A stretch of 64,000 nt of DNA from Elephas maximus indicus (GCF_024166365.1 NC_064821.1:47333093-47397092), one strand, 5' to 3'. Numbered from the stretch's first letter, positions 1 to 10,860 are shown. The notes: generated from the letters alone by a model not told the origin. Numbers and translations: made by a program.

Positions 1-320
1 CACCATTGTGCATCTACTTCAACTTGCTTTCTATAAGAATCTTCTATCGTAGGATCATATTTTTCAACAAAAATTCCTTGAACAAACTACGGTAGGGAGA
101 AAGACCAAAATCCATTCCCATCTGACTCAGAGCAGACTTTCCAACACCTCCTGAACCAATAACGACTAACTTATATTCACACATGGTGCACACTTGTTGT
201 TAAAACCTTTCGCGCTGTCACTGGGTCCGCGAAGCCAACGTCTTCCAACGCCTTGCGCTCCCTCCTGGTCTCTGTTCCCGGCGCCGCAGTGGTCCTGCTG
301 CTGCCGCCGCCACTGCTTGG
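1..320 (-). pseudogene. RAP1BP: RAP1B processed pseudogene, 5' part (runs off window start)
   Basis: Read on the minus strand, an ATG at 186-184 opens a Ras-family N-terminus (CEYKLVVIGSGGVGKSAL, including the P-loop GxxGxGK). The frame then enters about 30 bases of unrelated sequence before homology returns (QVEVDAQ). Rap1 GTPases are membrane-bound switches in adhesion signalling. The Ala in VDAQ fits RAP1B rather than RAP1A, which has Cys there. Bases 187-320 are GC-rich and look like the parent 5'UTR joined directly to the start codon, as expected for a retrocopied mRNA. Rap1 normally begins MREYK; here Arg is Cys. The frame is disrupted after the P-loop, so no functional GTPase is expected. 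The rest lies left of the window. Confidence 0.85.
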
Positions 321-860
321 CTCTTTATTTATTGATTATATGTTCATTTGTTTCATCCTGCTTCTTTGTTTTGTTTTGATATGCCAGACAGGGCATGCCA
401 GGCATGCTTTGCTGCTTGCCATCTGTAGGCGTGATAGCAGTCACCACCTTGTCCGAGTGGTTAGGGCAACAGCAGGCAGGGCAAGTCTGCCTCATTGTAC
501 ACTGGTTTGGCAGGGTGGCTAAGGGCGGACTGGGCATGCACTGTCTGCCTCCTGATGTTGGTCCAGTAGTTTGGGGGCGTTCCCAGCCCCTCGCCAGATA
601 GGCAGGGGTGTCAGATGAGAAGTGTTACAGGCTTGTTTCCCACCATTCAGCAGCTGGATGAATGGCAGAAGGGGAGGAACAGTGCAGGCCTGGTGGTGGG
701 CCTGAGCCAAGGATGCTCTAGCTGCAGTGGCATGGCAAAGGCTGGTGGGAAGGGGAAACTACAGGGTGGGTGCTCTGTCTCCTGTTGGGATCTCTGTGAA
801 GTTTCCTTCCCATACTTCATGTCCAGCATCCTCGCTGGTTGTGCTCAAAGGCTGTGTCAT
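321..860 (-). repeat. Probable L1 5'UTR fragment
   Basis: The stretch near 360-390, reverse-complemented (GGCATATCAAAACAAAACAA), matches the end of the L1 5'UTR at 14,118-14,140. This suggests the same L1 family in minus orientation. The rest is GC-rich and carries no convincing ORF. A block at about 413-527 recurs inside the LTR at 1,144-1,258. Confidence 0.4.
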
Positions 861-1454
861 TGTTATGGATTGAATTGTGTCTGCCCAAAATGTGTATCAG
901 TTTTGCTAGGCCATGATTCCTAGTATTGTGTGGTTGCCCACCATTTTGTCACCTGATGTGATTTTCCTGTGTTGTAAATTCTATCTCTGTGATGTTAACG
1001 AGGCAGGAGTAGAGGTAGTTATGTTAATGAGTCAGGACTCAATCTACAAGATCAGGTTGAATCTTGAATCAATCTCTTTTGAGATATAAAAAATAGAGAA
1101 GCAAACAGAGACGGGGGACCTCCTATCACCAAGAAAGCAGAGCATGTCTGTAGGCATGACAGCTCTCACCACTTTGTCCAAATGAGTAGGGCAACAGCAG
1201 ACAGAGCAAGCCTACTTCACTGTACACTGGTTTGGTGAGGTGGCTGAGGGGTCCGTGCACTGAAAAGCTCCTAGATAAGGGGAAGATTGATGACAAGGAC
1301 CTTCCCCAGAGCCAAGAGAAAGAGAAAACCTTCCCCTGGAGCTGGCACCCTGAATTTGGACTTCTAGTCTCCTAAACTGTGAGAGAATAAAATTCTGTTT
1401 GTAAATCATCCGCTTGTGCTGTTTCTGTTATAGCAGCACTAGATAACTAAGACA
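861..1454 (+). mobile_element. Solo LTR, MaLR-like family A, with an extra internal block
   Basis: It starts TGTTATGGATTGAATTGTGT and ends AACTAAGACA, the termini shared by five copies in this window. It contains the family's GGACTTCTAGTCTCC and AATAAA-like segment before the end. Compared with the copies at 6.6 and 32.6 kb it carries about 115 extra bases (1,144-1,258) that resemble 413-527. TG...CA termini and general resemblance to MLT1/MST LTRs support ERVL-MaLR. Confidence 0.75.
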
Positions 1455-2220
1455 GTTGTGTTAGTTGGCAGGGAACCTCCACTCCATATCTCTCCTTGTT
1501 CTCTGTTTTCTCTGTTTCTTTTTCCATTCAGTAGATCCATTGATCTACTTCTTTATACCTTCATTTTAATCTTAGGGTTCCAGGATCAACATTTGTATCT
1601 ATTTTCCATAGTTTTTTGGGTCTTTGCTACAGAGGGATGACATGTAGTGTCTGTCTAGGGCTCAATCTTGGCTCTGCCTCCCTATATCTTTCTTGTGTTT
1701 GGTTTCTGGTTTGATTTTATAGGCCTGAGTCTCCTTGTGAGGAATCCTGTCTTTCTTCATGGGAACACTGTCACTATGTATCTTACTGTTTTATAGGGAG
1801 AGGAAACCAACCAAGAGGCCTGGAGATGAGGAAATTTCTGCATACTGGGGCCATGAATATAATTACAGAGACTGGAAACAGGACAGGGCATGGTGGCTGG
1901 AATTCTAAAATCTTATCTCTTTTACCACTTTGTCTAGCAAAGGTAGGACGAACCAACCAGCTTCCTTATACTTCTCATTCTGACAAAATTGTAGAAAAGT
2001 ATAAAATATGCAATCACCCAGAGCCTTGTTTCTCACAAATATTTGATCAGTTGGTGGTGATGTTTTGCCTGTTTCTGTTGCCACCTCATGCCATGGATTA
2101 GCAGTGCCCTCTTTACTGCTGGAGGCAGTCATCAGTGCCTTTAAAACTTGCTAGATTTGAGAACTAATTCAGAGAGCTCATTTTATGATTTTGTTCCTCT
2201 AGAACCACTCTCTGTACCAA
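1455..2220. other. Unassigned intergenic sequence
   Basis: T-rich, weakly L1-like text on the minus strand; no gene, RNA or clear repeat recognised. ORFs here are short and lack family resemblance. Confidence 0.4.
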
Positions 2221-2880
2221 TTATCTTAGGCTGGGTTCTTTAGAGGAGCAAAACCAGTGAAGTGTCTATATATAAATATATATAGAGAGAGATTTATTTC
2301 AAGGAAATGGCTCATGCAGTTGTGGAGGCTGGGAAGTCCCAAATCCATGAGTCAGGTAATGGGGTGGAAGCTTCTCCTGACTTATGTGGTTGCAGGGGCT
2401 GATGAACCCAAAATCTATAGTTCAGGCAGCAGGCTGCTGGCTCATGGCCCATAAACTGGAGGTCAGATAATGATGAGTTGGATGCAGTATCCAGAGAGAG
2501 AGAGTGAGCCTTGCTGGAAAATCCATTTATATACTGGAGGCAGGTGCCATATCCCCAAGGAAACTTCACTTTCAACTATTGACTGCTCCTATCAGATCTC
2601 ATTATGGAGATGATTATGTTATATTACATTATGGAAGAACAATCAGTCAAAACCAAACCCATTGCAGTTGAGTGGATTCTGACTCATAGCAACCCTGTAG
2701 GACAGAGTAGAACTGCCCCATAGGGTTTCCAGGGAGCATCTGGTGTATTTGTACTGCCGACCTTTTGGTTAGCAGATGTAGCTCTTAACCACCACGCCAC
2801 CAGGGTTTCCTCAGTCATTCCAGTGTCTGCCAAATCACTGAGAATCATAGCCTAGCCAAGTTGACACATAGCATTAATCA
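2221..2880 (-). mobile_element. ERV-L type solo LTR, split by an AfroSINE
   Basis: Same family as the LTR of the ERV-L provirus at 28.9 kb. Both share GGGTTCT.TAGA, GAGATTTATTTCAAGGAAATGG, GAGGCTTCTCCTGACT-like text and CCAAATCACTGAGAATCAT. The SINE at 2,649-2,812 interrupts it, so the LTR is older. Confidence 0.75.
2649..2812 (-). mobile_element. AfroSINE, short type
   Basis: Complete minus-strand copy: AAACCCATTGCAGTTGAG (tail) through CCGACCTTTTGGTTAGCAG to ACGCCACCAGGG (head). Nested in an ERV-L LTR. Confidence 0.92.
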
Positions 2881-3689
2881 CCCTACCTCTGAATGCATCC
2901 CTGGAATTTTTAGAAGATATCTACAGGAAGGGAAATAATGAAGGAGATTGGCCCTTTGAATTTGTGTGTCTTCAGTGCTGCCGATAAGGCGATTCTAGGT
3001 GGATACAACAGTAAAAGAGGATTTCTAAGAGAGTCTGAGTTCCTAGGAACCCAGGCTAGTGAAGTTTTTTCCCCTGACAATAAGCATTTGGAGTCTGGGC
3101 TCTGCAACCCACTTCTTCTAAACCCTGGGCCTTTTCTGGACAGGTGAAACCATGTCTCTAACATTTTTTTTTTTTTTTAAGTTTCGTATTTTTTATTTTC
3201 CCTTTTGGTTAATTGATTATGTATAGACATGCAGGAGTAGCAAAACCAGAACCTGTCCAATCTGTAGGTAGAAAATAAACCATTAGTTAGATAGGGTAGG
3301 AGAAAGGAGGAAAGGATTTCTTATATTCAGAAAATAGAATATTAAACCATGAACAATATCCCCCACATAAAATCCATGATAATCTCAGTCCACTCAGTCC
3401 TATGTAATTTTTGTTCCATTTGATCTTAGATCAGCAGTCTTAACATTTTAAAAACTCCCATCCTCTCTATCTGCCTGCTTCTTTCCTCTGCTAAGCAAAC
3501 CCGTTCTCCTCCTTTTAGGAAGTAATGTGTGTGTGTGTCAGGGGGAGGCAAAGAAAAATTGGGAACTCAGGTGGGAGGGGTGTGTCTACACTTGAAAAGA
3601 GACCTTCAGTTTTCCCTTTTGACTGTGCCTCCTCCTAAGCCCGGGAACCTGGGACTTTGAGATCATTGTACTCACCTCTCTCATCTCAG
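2881..3689. other. Unassigned sequence
   Basis: A T13-T14 run near 3,165-3,178 and a short (GT)n near 3,525 are visible. No gene or clear repeat recognised. Confidence 0.4.
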
Positions 3690-3800
3690 AGACCAAGAAC
3701 TGCAACTTTGAGAGCTCACCTGGCTTGCCCAAGGCTGCGTGGAGAGTGAGTGAGGAACAAGGTCTAGAAATCAAGCCCATGACAGATGTGCCCCATCCCC
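3690..3800 (+). repeat. MIR-like fragment
   Basis: CTGGCTTGCCCAAGGCTGCG followed by GAGTGAGTGAGGAACAAGGT resembles the MIR core (TTGCCCAAGGTCACA...GTGGCAGAGC). Divergent. Confidence 0.45.
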
Positions 3801-4139
3801 CACCCCCCTGGCCTGAAACCAGAAAATGGTCTTGGAGCAACAGGGACTCAGATCTGTTAACCAGCTGACTCTGTGCCCAGGCTTCCTAGTATGAGGGCAG
3901 AAAGCAGCCAAGCTTCCATGAACTGAATTCCTGAGACAGAATCAAAAGCGTTGATCTAGCCAAGTGATGGTTGAGCCATTCTTCTGAAGGGAGATTTAAC
4001 AATTGTACCTTTCCGATAGATGTTATTTTGAAAGCTTCATGCCTTAGACCTATTTGTTTCCCCTAAGTTGTGTAATGGGGTTGGGGACAGGGCTCATGGA
4101 GCCCTGCTGTGTGCCCCTCATTATGCTAGGTGGTTAGTG

Positions 4140-4290
4140 TCTTAATATATTTTCTTTCAGGCTTTACACAAAAGGGATCATATTATACCACACTATTCTG
4201 CCCTTGGCTTCTTCACTTAATATGTATTATTGTTCTTAGCACTTTCCAGTTGGCTCCCAACTCATGCACAATGGAATTGGACCATTGTGA
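4140..4290 (-). repeat. L1 3' region fragment (old)
   Basis: Text such as GGCTTCTTCACTTAATAT and the ATGGAATTGGACC segment is typical of antisense 3'UTR of old L1M elements. Confidence 0.5.
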
Positions 4291-4294
4291 TCCT

Positions 4295-4516
4295 TAGGGT
4301 CTTCATTGGCTGATTTTCAGAAGTAGATCACCAGACCTTTCATCGTAGTCTGTCTTAGTCTGGAAGCTCCACTGAAACCTGGTCAGCATCATAACAACAC
4401 ACACACCTCCACTGGCAGATGGGTGGTGGCTGTGCATGAGGTGTATTGGCTGGGAATGAGACCTAGGTCTCCCGCGTAGAGGGCGAGAGTTCCACTGCTG
4501 GACTACTGCTGCCCTC
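4295..4516 (-). mobile_element. tRNA-Gly-derived SINE with AfroSINE-like body
   Basis: Reverse-complemented, the head at about 4,516-4,450 reads like a tRNA-Gly(GCC) gene: GTGGAACTCTCGCCCTCTAC, then GCGGGAGACCTAGGTCTCAT. The body contains AGAAGTAGATCACCAGAC, which resembles part of the AfroSINE body (GGAAGCAGATCACCAGG). Divergence and the missing acceptor end argue against a tRNA gene. Confidence 0.7.
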
Positions 4517-4529
4517 TGATACATCTTAG

Positions 4530-4715
4530 ACAGTGCTTGTTCTCTGCCAACACATGGAGATTTATCTGCCAGGTGCTTTGTGTACATTATTCAACTTAAT
4601 CCTTCCAACAGCATTATAAAGTTATCCTTGTTGTCATCCATTGCAAAAAGGAGAAAAACATCATCTTTTTAGAGGTCAAGAACCTGTCTGTCCTGTGCCA
4701 TAGGGTTGGGTCGAA
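4530..4715 (+). repeat. MIR
   Basis: GCCAGGTGCTTTGTGTACAT then ACTTAATCCTTCCAACA and a weak GAGGTCAAG core give the MIR order on the plus strand. Confidence 0.65.
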
Positions 4716-4937
4716 GACTAGAATAGAGAAGAACGTTCCTTAAACTGTGAGACATTAAAGGCAAAGTATGGTTTTAGCATAGCCAGCTATGCCATCTAGA
4801 GCCTGGTTATGTATTTCAGGATGTTGGTTCCCCTAGGTGTGAGGAAAATGCCAAAAAAAATTCTCCTGCAGCTAATTCTGCAGAATCATCTCATAGATTT
4901 TTTTTTTTTTGGGAAATGCCCTGCCTTTGCCCTTAGT

Positions 4938-5149
4938 GGAGTCCCTAGGTGGTGCAAACAGTTAACACACTTGGCTGCTAACCAAAAGGTTGGTGGTTTG
5001 AGCCCACCCAGAGGCACCTCGGAAGAAAGTCCTGGTGATCTGCTTCTGAAAAATCAGCCATTGAAAACCCTATGGAGCACAGTTGTGCCCTGAAACACAT
5101 GGAGCCGCCATGAGTTGGAATCAACTCCACAGTGACTGGTTTACTGGTT
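4938..5149 (+). mobile_element. AfroSINE, long type, with 12-bp TSD
   Basis: Head GGAGTCCCTAGGTGGTGCAA, middle CTGGTGATCTGCTTCTGAAA, tail ATGAGTTGGAATCAACTCC. The direct repeat TTTGCCCTTAGT flanks it at 4,926-4,937 and 5,150-5,161, fixing both ends. Confidence 0.95.
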
Positions 5150-5161
5150 TTTGCCCTTAGT

Positions 5162-6203
5162 AGAAGGGGAGGCCACAGTGGGCCCCTCAGCACGGAGAAG
5201 CAGCAGAGGGCCAGGGCTACTCTCAGACACCTGCCCATTTATGAACCACAATCTTCCCTCAAACTCACGTGGGATCAGTCAGTGAGGTGAACAGGAAGGG
5301 CCCCCCAGAAATCATGTCCACATCTGGGCTGGACTCACATTTTGCTCCTGCTGTAGGGTCCTTCTGGAGCTGGCCCTTCTCCCCATACCCACACTAGCTA
5401 GAGGTCTTGTGTGGGGTCACCAGTCACCCTGACACCGGGAGTATTGAGGGATGTCTTCAGCACTCGCTTAAGGGAACAATGCAAGCGATCAGTTGGTTCA
5501 CTGTCATCTTTGCTTCCTGCAGCTCCCAAGGCTGTTGCAGGCTCCCTGACAAGTCCTGAGCCAGTTCTGATAGATCCTCAGATCTGATGGGATCTTCCTG
5601 AGGGGCTAGCCGCAGGCCTGCTGTGCCTCCACAACTCAGCTGCTTCCCGGAACTGCGCTATTTTTCTTTTGAAATTCTGCATGCGATTACATTGTCAGGC
5701 TTTTCTTTTAAAAATTATTCTGTTTTTAAAACCAGTTTGTTCCTGGAGATTTTTACTTGGCGCAGTGGGAAGTTCATTGTCTTAAGAAGAAACGATGGTT
5801 GTGGCTCATGGAGGGAGGTCTCAGACACAAAACAAACCTTGGACGGAGGATGATAAAATCTCAGGGCTGGGTTCCAAGAGAGCAACAAGAATCAAGATTT
5901 TGTGCTTCCTTAGATTCTGTATCTTTGCTTGAGCAATGTTTTTAAAGCCAAGCGAAAGTATGCATGCCATGAAAATTGGGCTCCACTCAGGTTTTTTCTT
6001 TCAAAGGGAGAGTAATATTGCACAAAGCTTACTAAAGAGAAGGCTGTGTTTTGTTTTGTAAGCCCAGATGGAATGTGGTCGATTCCAGTTCTGTCTTCAC
6101 GGAGTCCTTAGGGTTTTTTCACTTCCAGGAGGCCCAAATCTCCCCTATGTGGTCAGTGCTTATGAAATGTAGAATTCTTTCCGTTGACATGGCTGAATGA
6201 CTT
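5162..6203. other. Unassigned intergenic sequence
   Basis: Mixed-composition DNA without recognisable exon structure or repeat family. ORFs of 60-76 codons are within chance expectation. Confidence 0.5.
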
Positions 6204-6397
6204 CTTGCTGTTGTTACTTGCGGTCAAGTGGATTCTGACTTGTGCAGAGTAGAACTGCTCCATAGGGTTTTCAAGGATGTGACCCTTCAAAAGGAGACCT
6301 TCAGGCCTGTCTCCTGAGGCATCTCCTGATAGGTTTGAACTCACAGCCTTTTGGCTAGGAGTTGAACGCTCAACCTTTCGTGCCACCCAGAAACCGA
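6204..6397 (-). mobile_element. AfroSINE, 'GGAAGCAGATC' type
   Basis: TGTTACTTGCGGTCAAGTGG (tail) to CTTTCGTGCCACCCAGAAAC (head). Contains a degenerate TGTGACC...GAGGCATCTCC segment of this subtype. Confidence 0.85.
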
Positions 6398-6565
6398 ATG
6401 ACTAGCTGTGTGGATGTATGGTGACACCTAGGAGACCTTCTTCTGTTAAACTCGTCACTGTGAAAGGCAGGTAAAAAGATGGTGATAAATAGGCTTCAAG
6501 GTAGTTTGTTGTATCTTATGTAGGCCTCTTGAGTTCAACCTGCAGCAGTAAATCCATATGAGAAT

Positions 6566-7252
6566 AATAACCAGTAAACCAGTTGCCTTTGAGTTGACTT
6601 TGACTCAGGACTATTGTCATGGATTGAATTGTGTCCCCCCAAAATATGTGCCAAGTTGGCTAGGCCATGATTCCCAGTATTGTGTCGTTTTCCTCCATTT
6701 TGTGATCTGATGTATTTATCCTACATGTTTTAAATCCTAACCTCTATGATATTAATGAGGCAGGATTAAAGGCAGTTATGTTAATGAGGCAAGAAGCAAT
6801 CTACAGATATAAAACTGAGAAGTGAGCAGAGAGGGTAGGGACCTCATGCCACCAAGAATGAAGAACAGTAGGGGAGCTTGTCCTTTGGACCCTGGGTCCC
6901 TGCAACGAGAAGCTCCTAGACCAGGAAAAGATCAATGACAGGGACCTTCCCCCAGAGCCGACAGAGAAACAAAACCTTGCCCTGGAGCTGACACCCTGAA
7001 TTTGGACTTCTAGCCTCCTAGACTGTGGGAGAATAAATTTCCTTTGATAAAGCCATCCACTTGTGGTATTTCTGCTATAGCAGCACTGGATAACTAAGAC
7101 AGCGACACCATGTGTTTCAAAGTAGAACTGCTCTATAGGTTTGTGAGGCTGTAACATTTTGGAAGCAGATCACCAGGGCTTTCTTTCAAAGCGCCTCTGG
7201 GTGGGTTCGAACTGCCAGCTGCACATAAACATTTGTGCCACCCACGGACGCC
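6566..7252 (-). mobile_element. AfroSINE split in two by an LTR
   Basis: The SINE tail occupies about 6,566-6,614 (AGTAAACCAGTTGCCTTTGA). The remaining body and head resume at 7,102-7,252 (CAAAGTAGAACTGCTC, then GGTGGGTTCGAACTGCCAGC). The two parts join in register to one SINE, so the intervening LTR inserted later. Confidence 0.85.
6615..7101 (+). mobile_element. Solo LTR, MaLR-like family A
   Basis: TGTCATGGATTGAATTGTGT at the start, ACTGGATAACTAAGACA at the end, and AGACTGTGGGAGAATAAATT near the 3' end. It sits inside an AfroSINE, so family A was still moving after some AfroSINEs were fixed. Confidence 0.85.
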
Positions 7253-7706
7253 TAATGCAAGAATAAAGTGTACAAATGTACAGACTTCACAGGCAAGAAT
7301 GAAATTGCCCTCTTTTCTAATACTTGTTAATGTCCCTACATCCCTTATCCAAGAATGACACCCACTCAGCGTGTTTACGACAGAGTAAATATCTCCAGAT
7401 TGTGGTAACTTCAATGTCATCAGGCCATGAGACATCCAGCTGAGTGCCACATGAGTCTTAAAGCATTTAAAAAAATATTTAATTGTACAATGAATACATC
7501 AATACCTGCTTCCTTATTTTTTTAATTTATCTATTTAAAATATATATATATATATATATAGTATCACACTCCTACAGAAAAGATTCAAATGATACATGAA
7601 TACATAAAGTAAGACTTGAAAGTTTTCTTTCATGCTCTCTCCCTAGTCCCCTTTCTTTTCCCAAAAGCCCCACTTTGGAATTTCTTTTCCAGTCTCTGAA
7701 CTTAAA
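7253..7706. other. Unassigned sequence with a (TA)n run
   Basis: Alternating TA at about 7,540-7,560. The remainder is AT-rich and may be antisense L1 3'UTR. No gene seen. Confidence 0.45.
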
Positions 7707-7770
7707 CCAAAAAAAACCAAACCCGTTGCCGTGGAGTCGATTCCGACTCATAGCGACCCTATGAACTACG
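7707..7770 (-). mobile_element. AfroSINE fragment (tail only)
   Basis: ACCAAACCCGTTGCCGTGGA to CATAGCGACCCTATGAA, then homology stops. Confidence 0.75.
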
Positions 7771-7817
7771 TGGGTGTAATCCTACACGCCCACGCCCACA
7801 CGCCATATGTATAGATG

Positions 7818-8022
7818 CCAGTATACCAGCTGCTGTCAGGCCAGCTCTGACTTGATGACCCCGTCTGTGTCAGAGTGGAACTGTGCTCCACAGGGTTTTC
7901 AAAGACTGATTTTTCAGAAGAAGATCACCAGGCTTTTCTTCCGATGTACCTCTGGGTGGACTTGAATCTCCAACCTTTCAGATAGAAGCCAAGTGCTTAA
8001 CCGTTGCACCACTAGGGCTTTC
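7818..8022 (-). mobile_element. AfroSINE, 'GGAAGCAGATC' type
   Basis: ATACCAGCTGCTGTCAGG through GAAGATCACCAGGC and CTCTGGGTGGACTTGAATC to CGTTGCACCACTAGGGC. Confidence 0.85.
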
Positions 8023-8671
8023 TCTCTCTCTGTGTGTGATATAATGTATATATATTAATTATTTTTATATAGATACATACATTAAATAAATAAATCCTAT
8101 TGTGTGCATTAGTTTGCAAGTTGGATTTTTTAAATTTCATGTCTTGGAGTTCTGGTCATGTCTGTCAATCTCATTTATCTAACAGTTGAGGAGTATTCTA
8201 CAGGATAGCTGTATTGTAACTTTTTAAATATTCCTCTATTAATGGATTTTTAGTTTTTTTAACAGTAATTCAATATTTTTTTAATAGACTATATTTTTTA
8301 GAGTTATTTTAGGTTTACAGAAAAATTGTGCAAAAATACAGACAGTTCCCATATGCATACCGCTTCTCCTATTATTAACACCTTGCGTTCTGCAGTTCAT
8401 TTTTTACAATTAATGAGCCAATTTTGACACATTAACGTTTACATTAGGGTTCAGTCTTTGTGTTGTACAGTCCTATAGGTTTTGACAAATGCATAATGTC
8501 ATGTACCTGCTATTACAGTATCATACAGAATAGTTCCACTGGTCTAAAAATACCTGTGCTCCACCTATTCATCCTTCCCACTTCCCCACAGCAAGTATCT
8601 GGCAACCACTGATCTTTTCATCGTCTCTGTAGCTTTGCGTTTTCCAGAATGTCATATAGTAAGAATGTTGC
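8023..8671 (-). repeat. Old L1 3'UTR; microsatellite at left edge
   Basis: A (CT)n/(GT)n and TA-rich edge at 8,023-8,095 is followed by text typical of antisense L1M 3'UTR: TTTTAGGTTTACAGAAAAAT, TCTGGCAACCACTGATCTTT, CCAGAATGTCATATAGT. Confidence 0.75.
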
Positions 8672-9130
8672 TGTTTTTGTTAGGTGCCATCGACTCATAG
8701 CAAGCCCGTGTATAACAGAACAAAATGTTTCCTAGCCCTATGCCATCCTTACAATAATAGGGATGTTTCTTTGAGCCCATTGTTGCAGCCACTGTGTCAA
8801 TCCATCTCATTGAGGGTATTCCTCTTTTTCACTGACCTACTTTACCAAGCGTGATGTCCTTCTCCAGGGATTGGTCCCTCCTAATAACATGTCCAAGATA
8901 AGCAAGACAAAGTCTTGCCATTCTCGCTTCTAAAGAGCAGTTCTGGCTGTACTTCTTCCAAGACAGATTTGTTCATTTTTCTGGAAGTCCATAGTATATT
9001 CAGTATTCTTCACCAACACCATAATTCAAATGCATCAGTTCTTCTTTGGTCTTCCTTTTGCATTATCCAGCCTGTGCATGTATGAGGTGATTGAAAATAC
9101 CATGGCTTGGGTCAGTCAAAGTGACATCTT
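8672..9130 (-). mobile_element. RTE/BovB-type LINE, 3' end fragment
   Basis: Begins (3' end) TTGTTAGGTGCCATCGACTC. It continues with CACTGTGTCAATCCATCTCA and ACTTCTTCCAAGACAGATTT, matching the 18.1-kb RTE copy. Coding is broken. Confidence 0.85.
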
Positions 9131-9245
9131 TTTGATAAATAGTGGAGAAATTGTCCTCTGATTTTCCTGTTTCTCTCTACCTTCAACCATACCATTCTTA
9201 TTCTTATTATCAATTCTTTTTATTTTAAAGTATTTATTGTGAAAT

Positions 9246-9415
9246 TAAAAAAAGAGGAAAGACCCTCAATGAGTTGGATTGACACAGTGGCTTCAGCAAT
9301 GGGCTCAAGCATAGCAATGATTATGAGGGTGATGCAGGACCGGGCAGTGTTTCGTTCTGTTGTATATAGGGCCACTATGAATTAGAACCAATTCAATGGC
9401 ACCTAACAACAACAA
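9246..9415 (+). mobile_element. RTE 3' end with 8-bp TSD
   Basis: GAAAGACCCTCAATGAGTTG through GCAGGACCGGGCAGTGTT to CACCTAACAACAACAA. TGTGAAAT flanks it at 9,238-9,245 and 9,416-9,423. It faces the minus-strand RTE copy just upstream. Confidence 0.85.
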
Positions 9416-10099
9416 TGTGAAATAGCTTACATATAAAGAAAATGAAGGTATACACTTTAAAGAACAATAATAGAATGAGCACCCATTTACCCAGCACCCA
9501 AGTTAAGAAAAGGAACTTTATCAGGTAAGTCTCAGATGGCTCTCCCCAGTCATAAACCCCACCCAGTACACAAAGCTAACCACTTTCATGAAAGCTGTAT
9601 TAATCATTCTCTTGTGTTTCTATCAATAAGCTGTTTCCTTTTGTTAATGTGAGCTTTACATAAATGGGATACTCTGTATTATTTCACTCACTATTACATT
9701 TTAAAGATTTATCTATGTTAACGGGTGTAGTTGGGGTTCACTCATTTTCACTGCTGTATAGTATTCCATTGCATGTGAATAACCCAGTTTATCTATTCTG
9801 CTGTTGATGAGCTTTTGGATTGTTCCTGATTTTTTGCACTTATCTCCTGATATGTATGTGCATGACCTTCTCCAGGGTATGTGCTTTGCATTCAGTTTTA
9901 CGCTGATGGGTTTTTAATTGCATTTATTTCATGGACCCCTTTGACATACTAGTAAAGCCTTTGGGCCCCTTCTCAGAATAACATTTAAAAATGTGTAACA
10001 TTAAGTACATAGGATTATAAGAGAAACCAATTATATTGAAATATAGTTTTAAAAATACGAATTTGTGATGAAGTCCTATATGCCCTTCTTTATTCATCC

Positions 10100-10304
10100 A
10101 TTCTTGTTGTTAGTTGCTGTTGAGTTGATTGTGACTCATGGTGACTCCATATGTGCAGAGTAGAATTGCTCCATAGGGTTTTTAAGGCTATGACCTTTTG
10201 GAAGCAGATCTCCAGGCCTGCCTTCTGAGGCACCTCTTGGTGGGTTCCAATCGCCAGTGTTTCTGCTAGTAGTCAAGTGCTTAAACGCTTGCACCAACCA
10301 GCCA
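10100..10304 (-). mobile_element. AfroSINE, 'GGAAGCAGATC' type
   Basis: GTTAGTTGCTGTTGAGTTGA through CTTTTGGAAGCAGATCTCCA to the degenerate head CTTGCACCAACCAGCC. Confidence 0.88.
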
Positions 10305-10446
10305 CCTTACATGGTAATATTTAGCAGTCCGTCGAATAACTACCATAATTTTGAAGTTGTGATGAGTATAAATAATATTTTGAGATATCTTCAATAAGTT
10401 TAATGTGATATGCAAAAATCTGTTTTCTGTTGGTGAAAGTCACCAA

Positions 10447-10610
10447 ACTCGAAATCAAACCCGTTGCAATCGAGTTGATTCCGATTCATAGTGACCCCAT
10501 AGGATTGAGTAGAACTGCCCTGTAGGGTTTCCAAGAAACAGCTGTTGGATTCGAACTGCCAACCTTTTGGTTAGCAGCTGGGCCCCTAACCACTGCGCCA
10601 CCAGGGCTCC
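10447..10610 (-). mobile_element. AfroSINE, short type
   Basis: AAACCCGTTGCAATCGAGTT to CACTGCGCCACCAGGGCTCC; complete and little diverged. Confidence 0.93.
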
Positions 10611-10860
10611 AGTGAGAGTCACAGGACCTGCTAATATTATTTTGGTTTGGTTCCTAATAGAAGGAAATACCAAGTTTCAGTTAGAGATTAGTGAAAACAT
10701 AGACATCGTTTTTTCCCTATTCAAGTACACTCATCTCCTGGCATTTGTCTGTGGACCCCAGGTTAAGAACCCCTGCACTAGGAAACGTTAGACCATTTCC
10801 CAGTGGCTATGACTACTTGCACTCTCACCAGCAGTGAGTAAGAATTACTGTTGTTCCATA

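Noticed and set aside
4440..4516. Possible tRNA-Gly gene
   Set aside because: Degenerate arms, no clean acceptor stem, and continuous with a SINE body.
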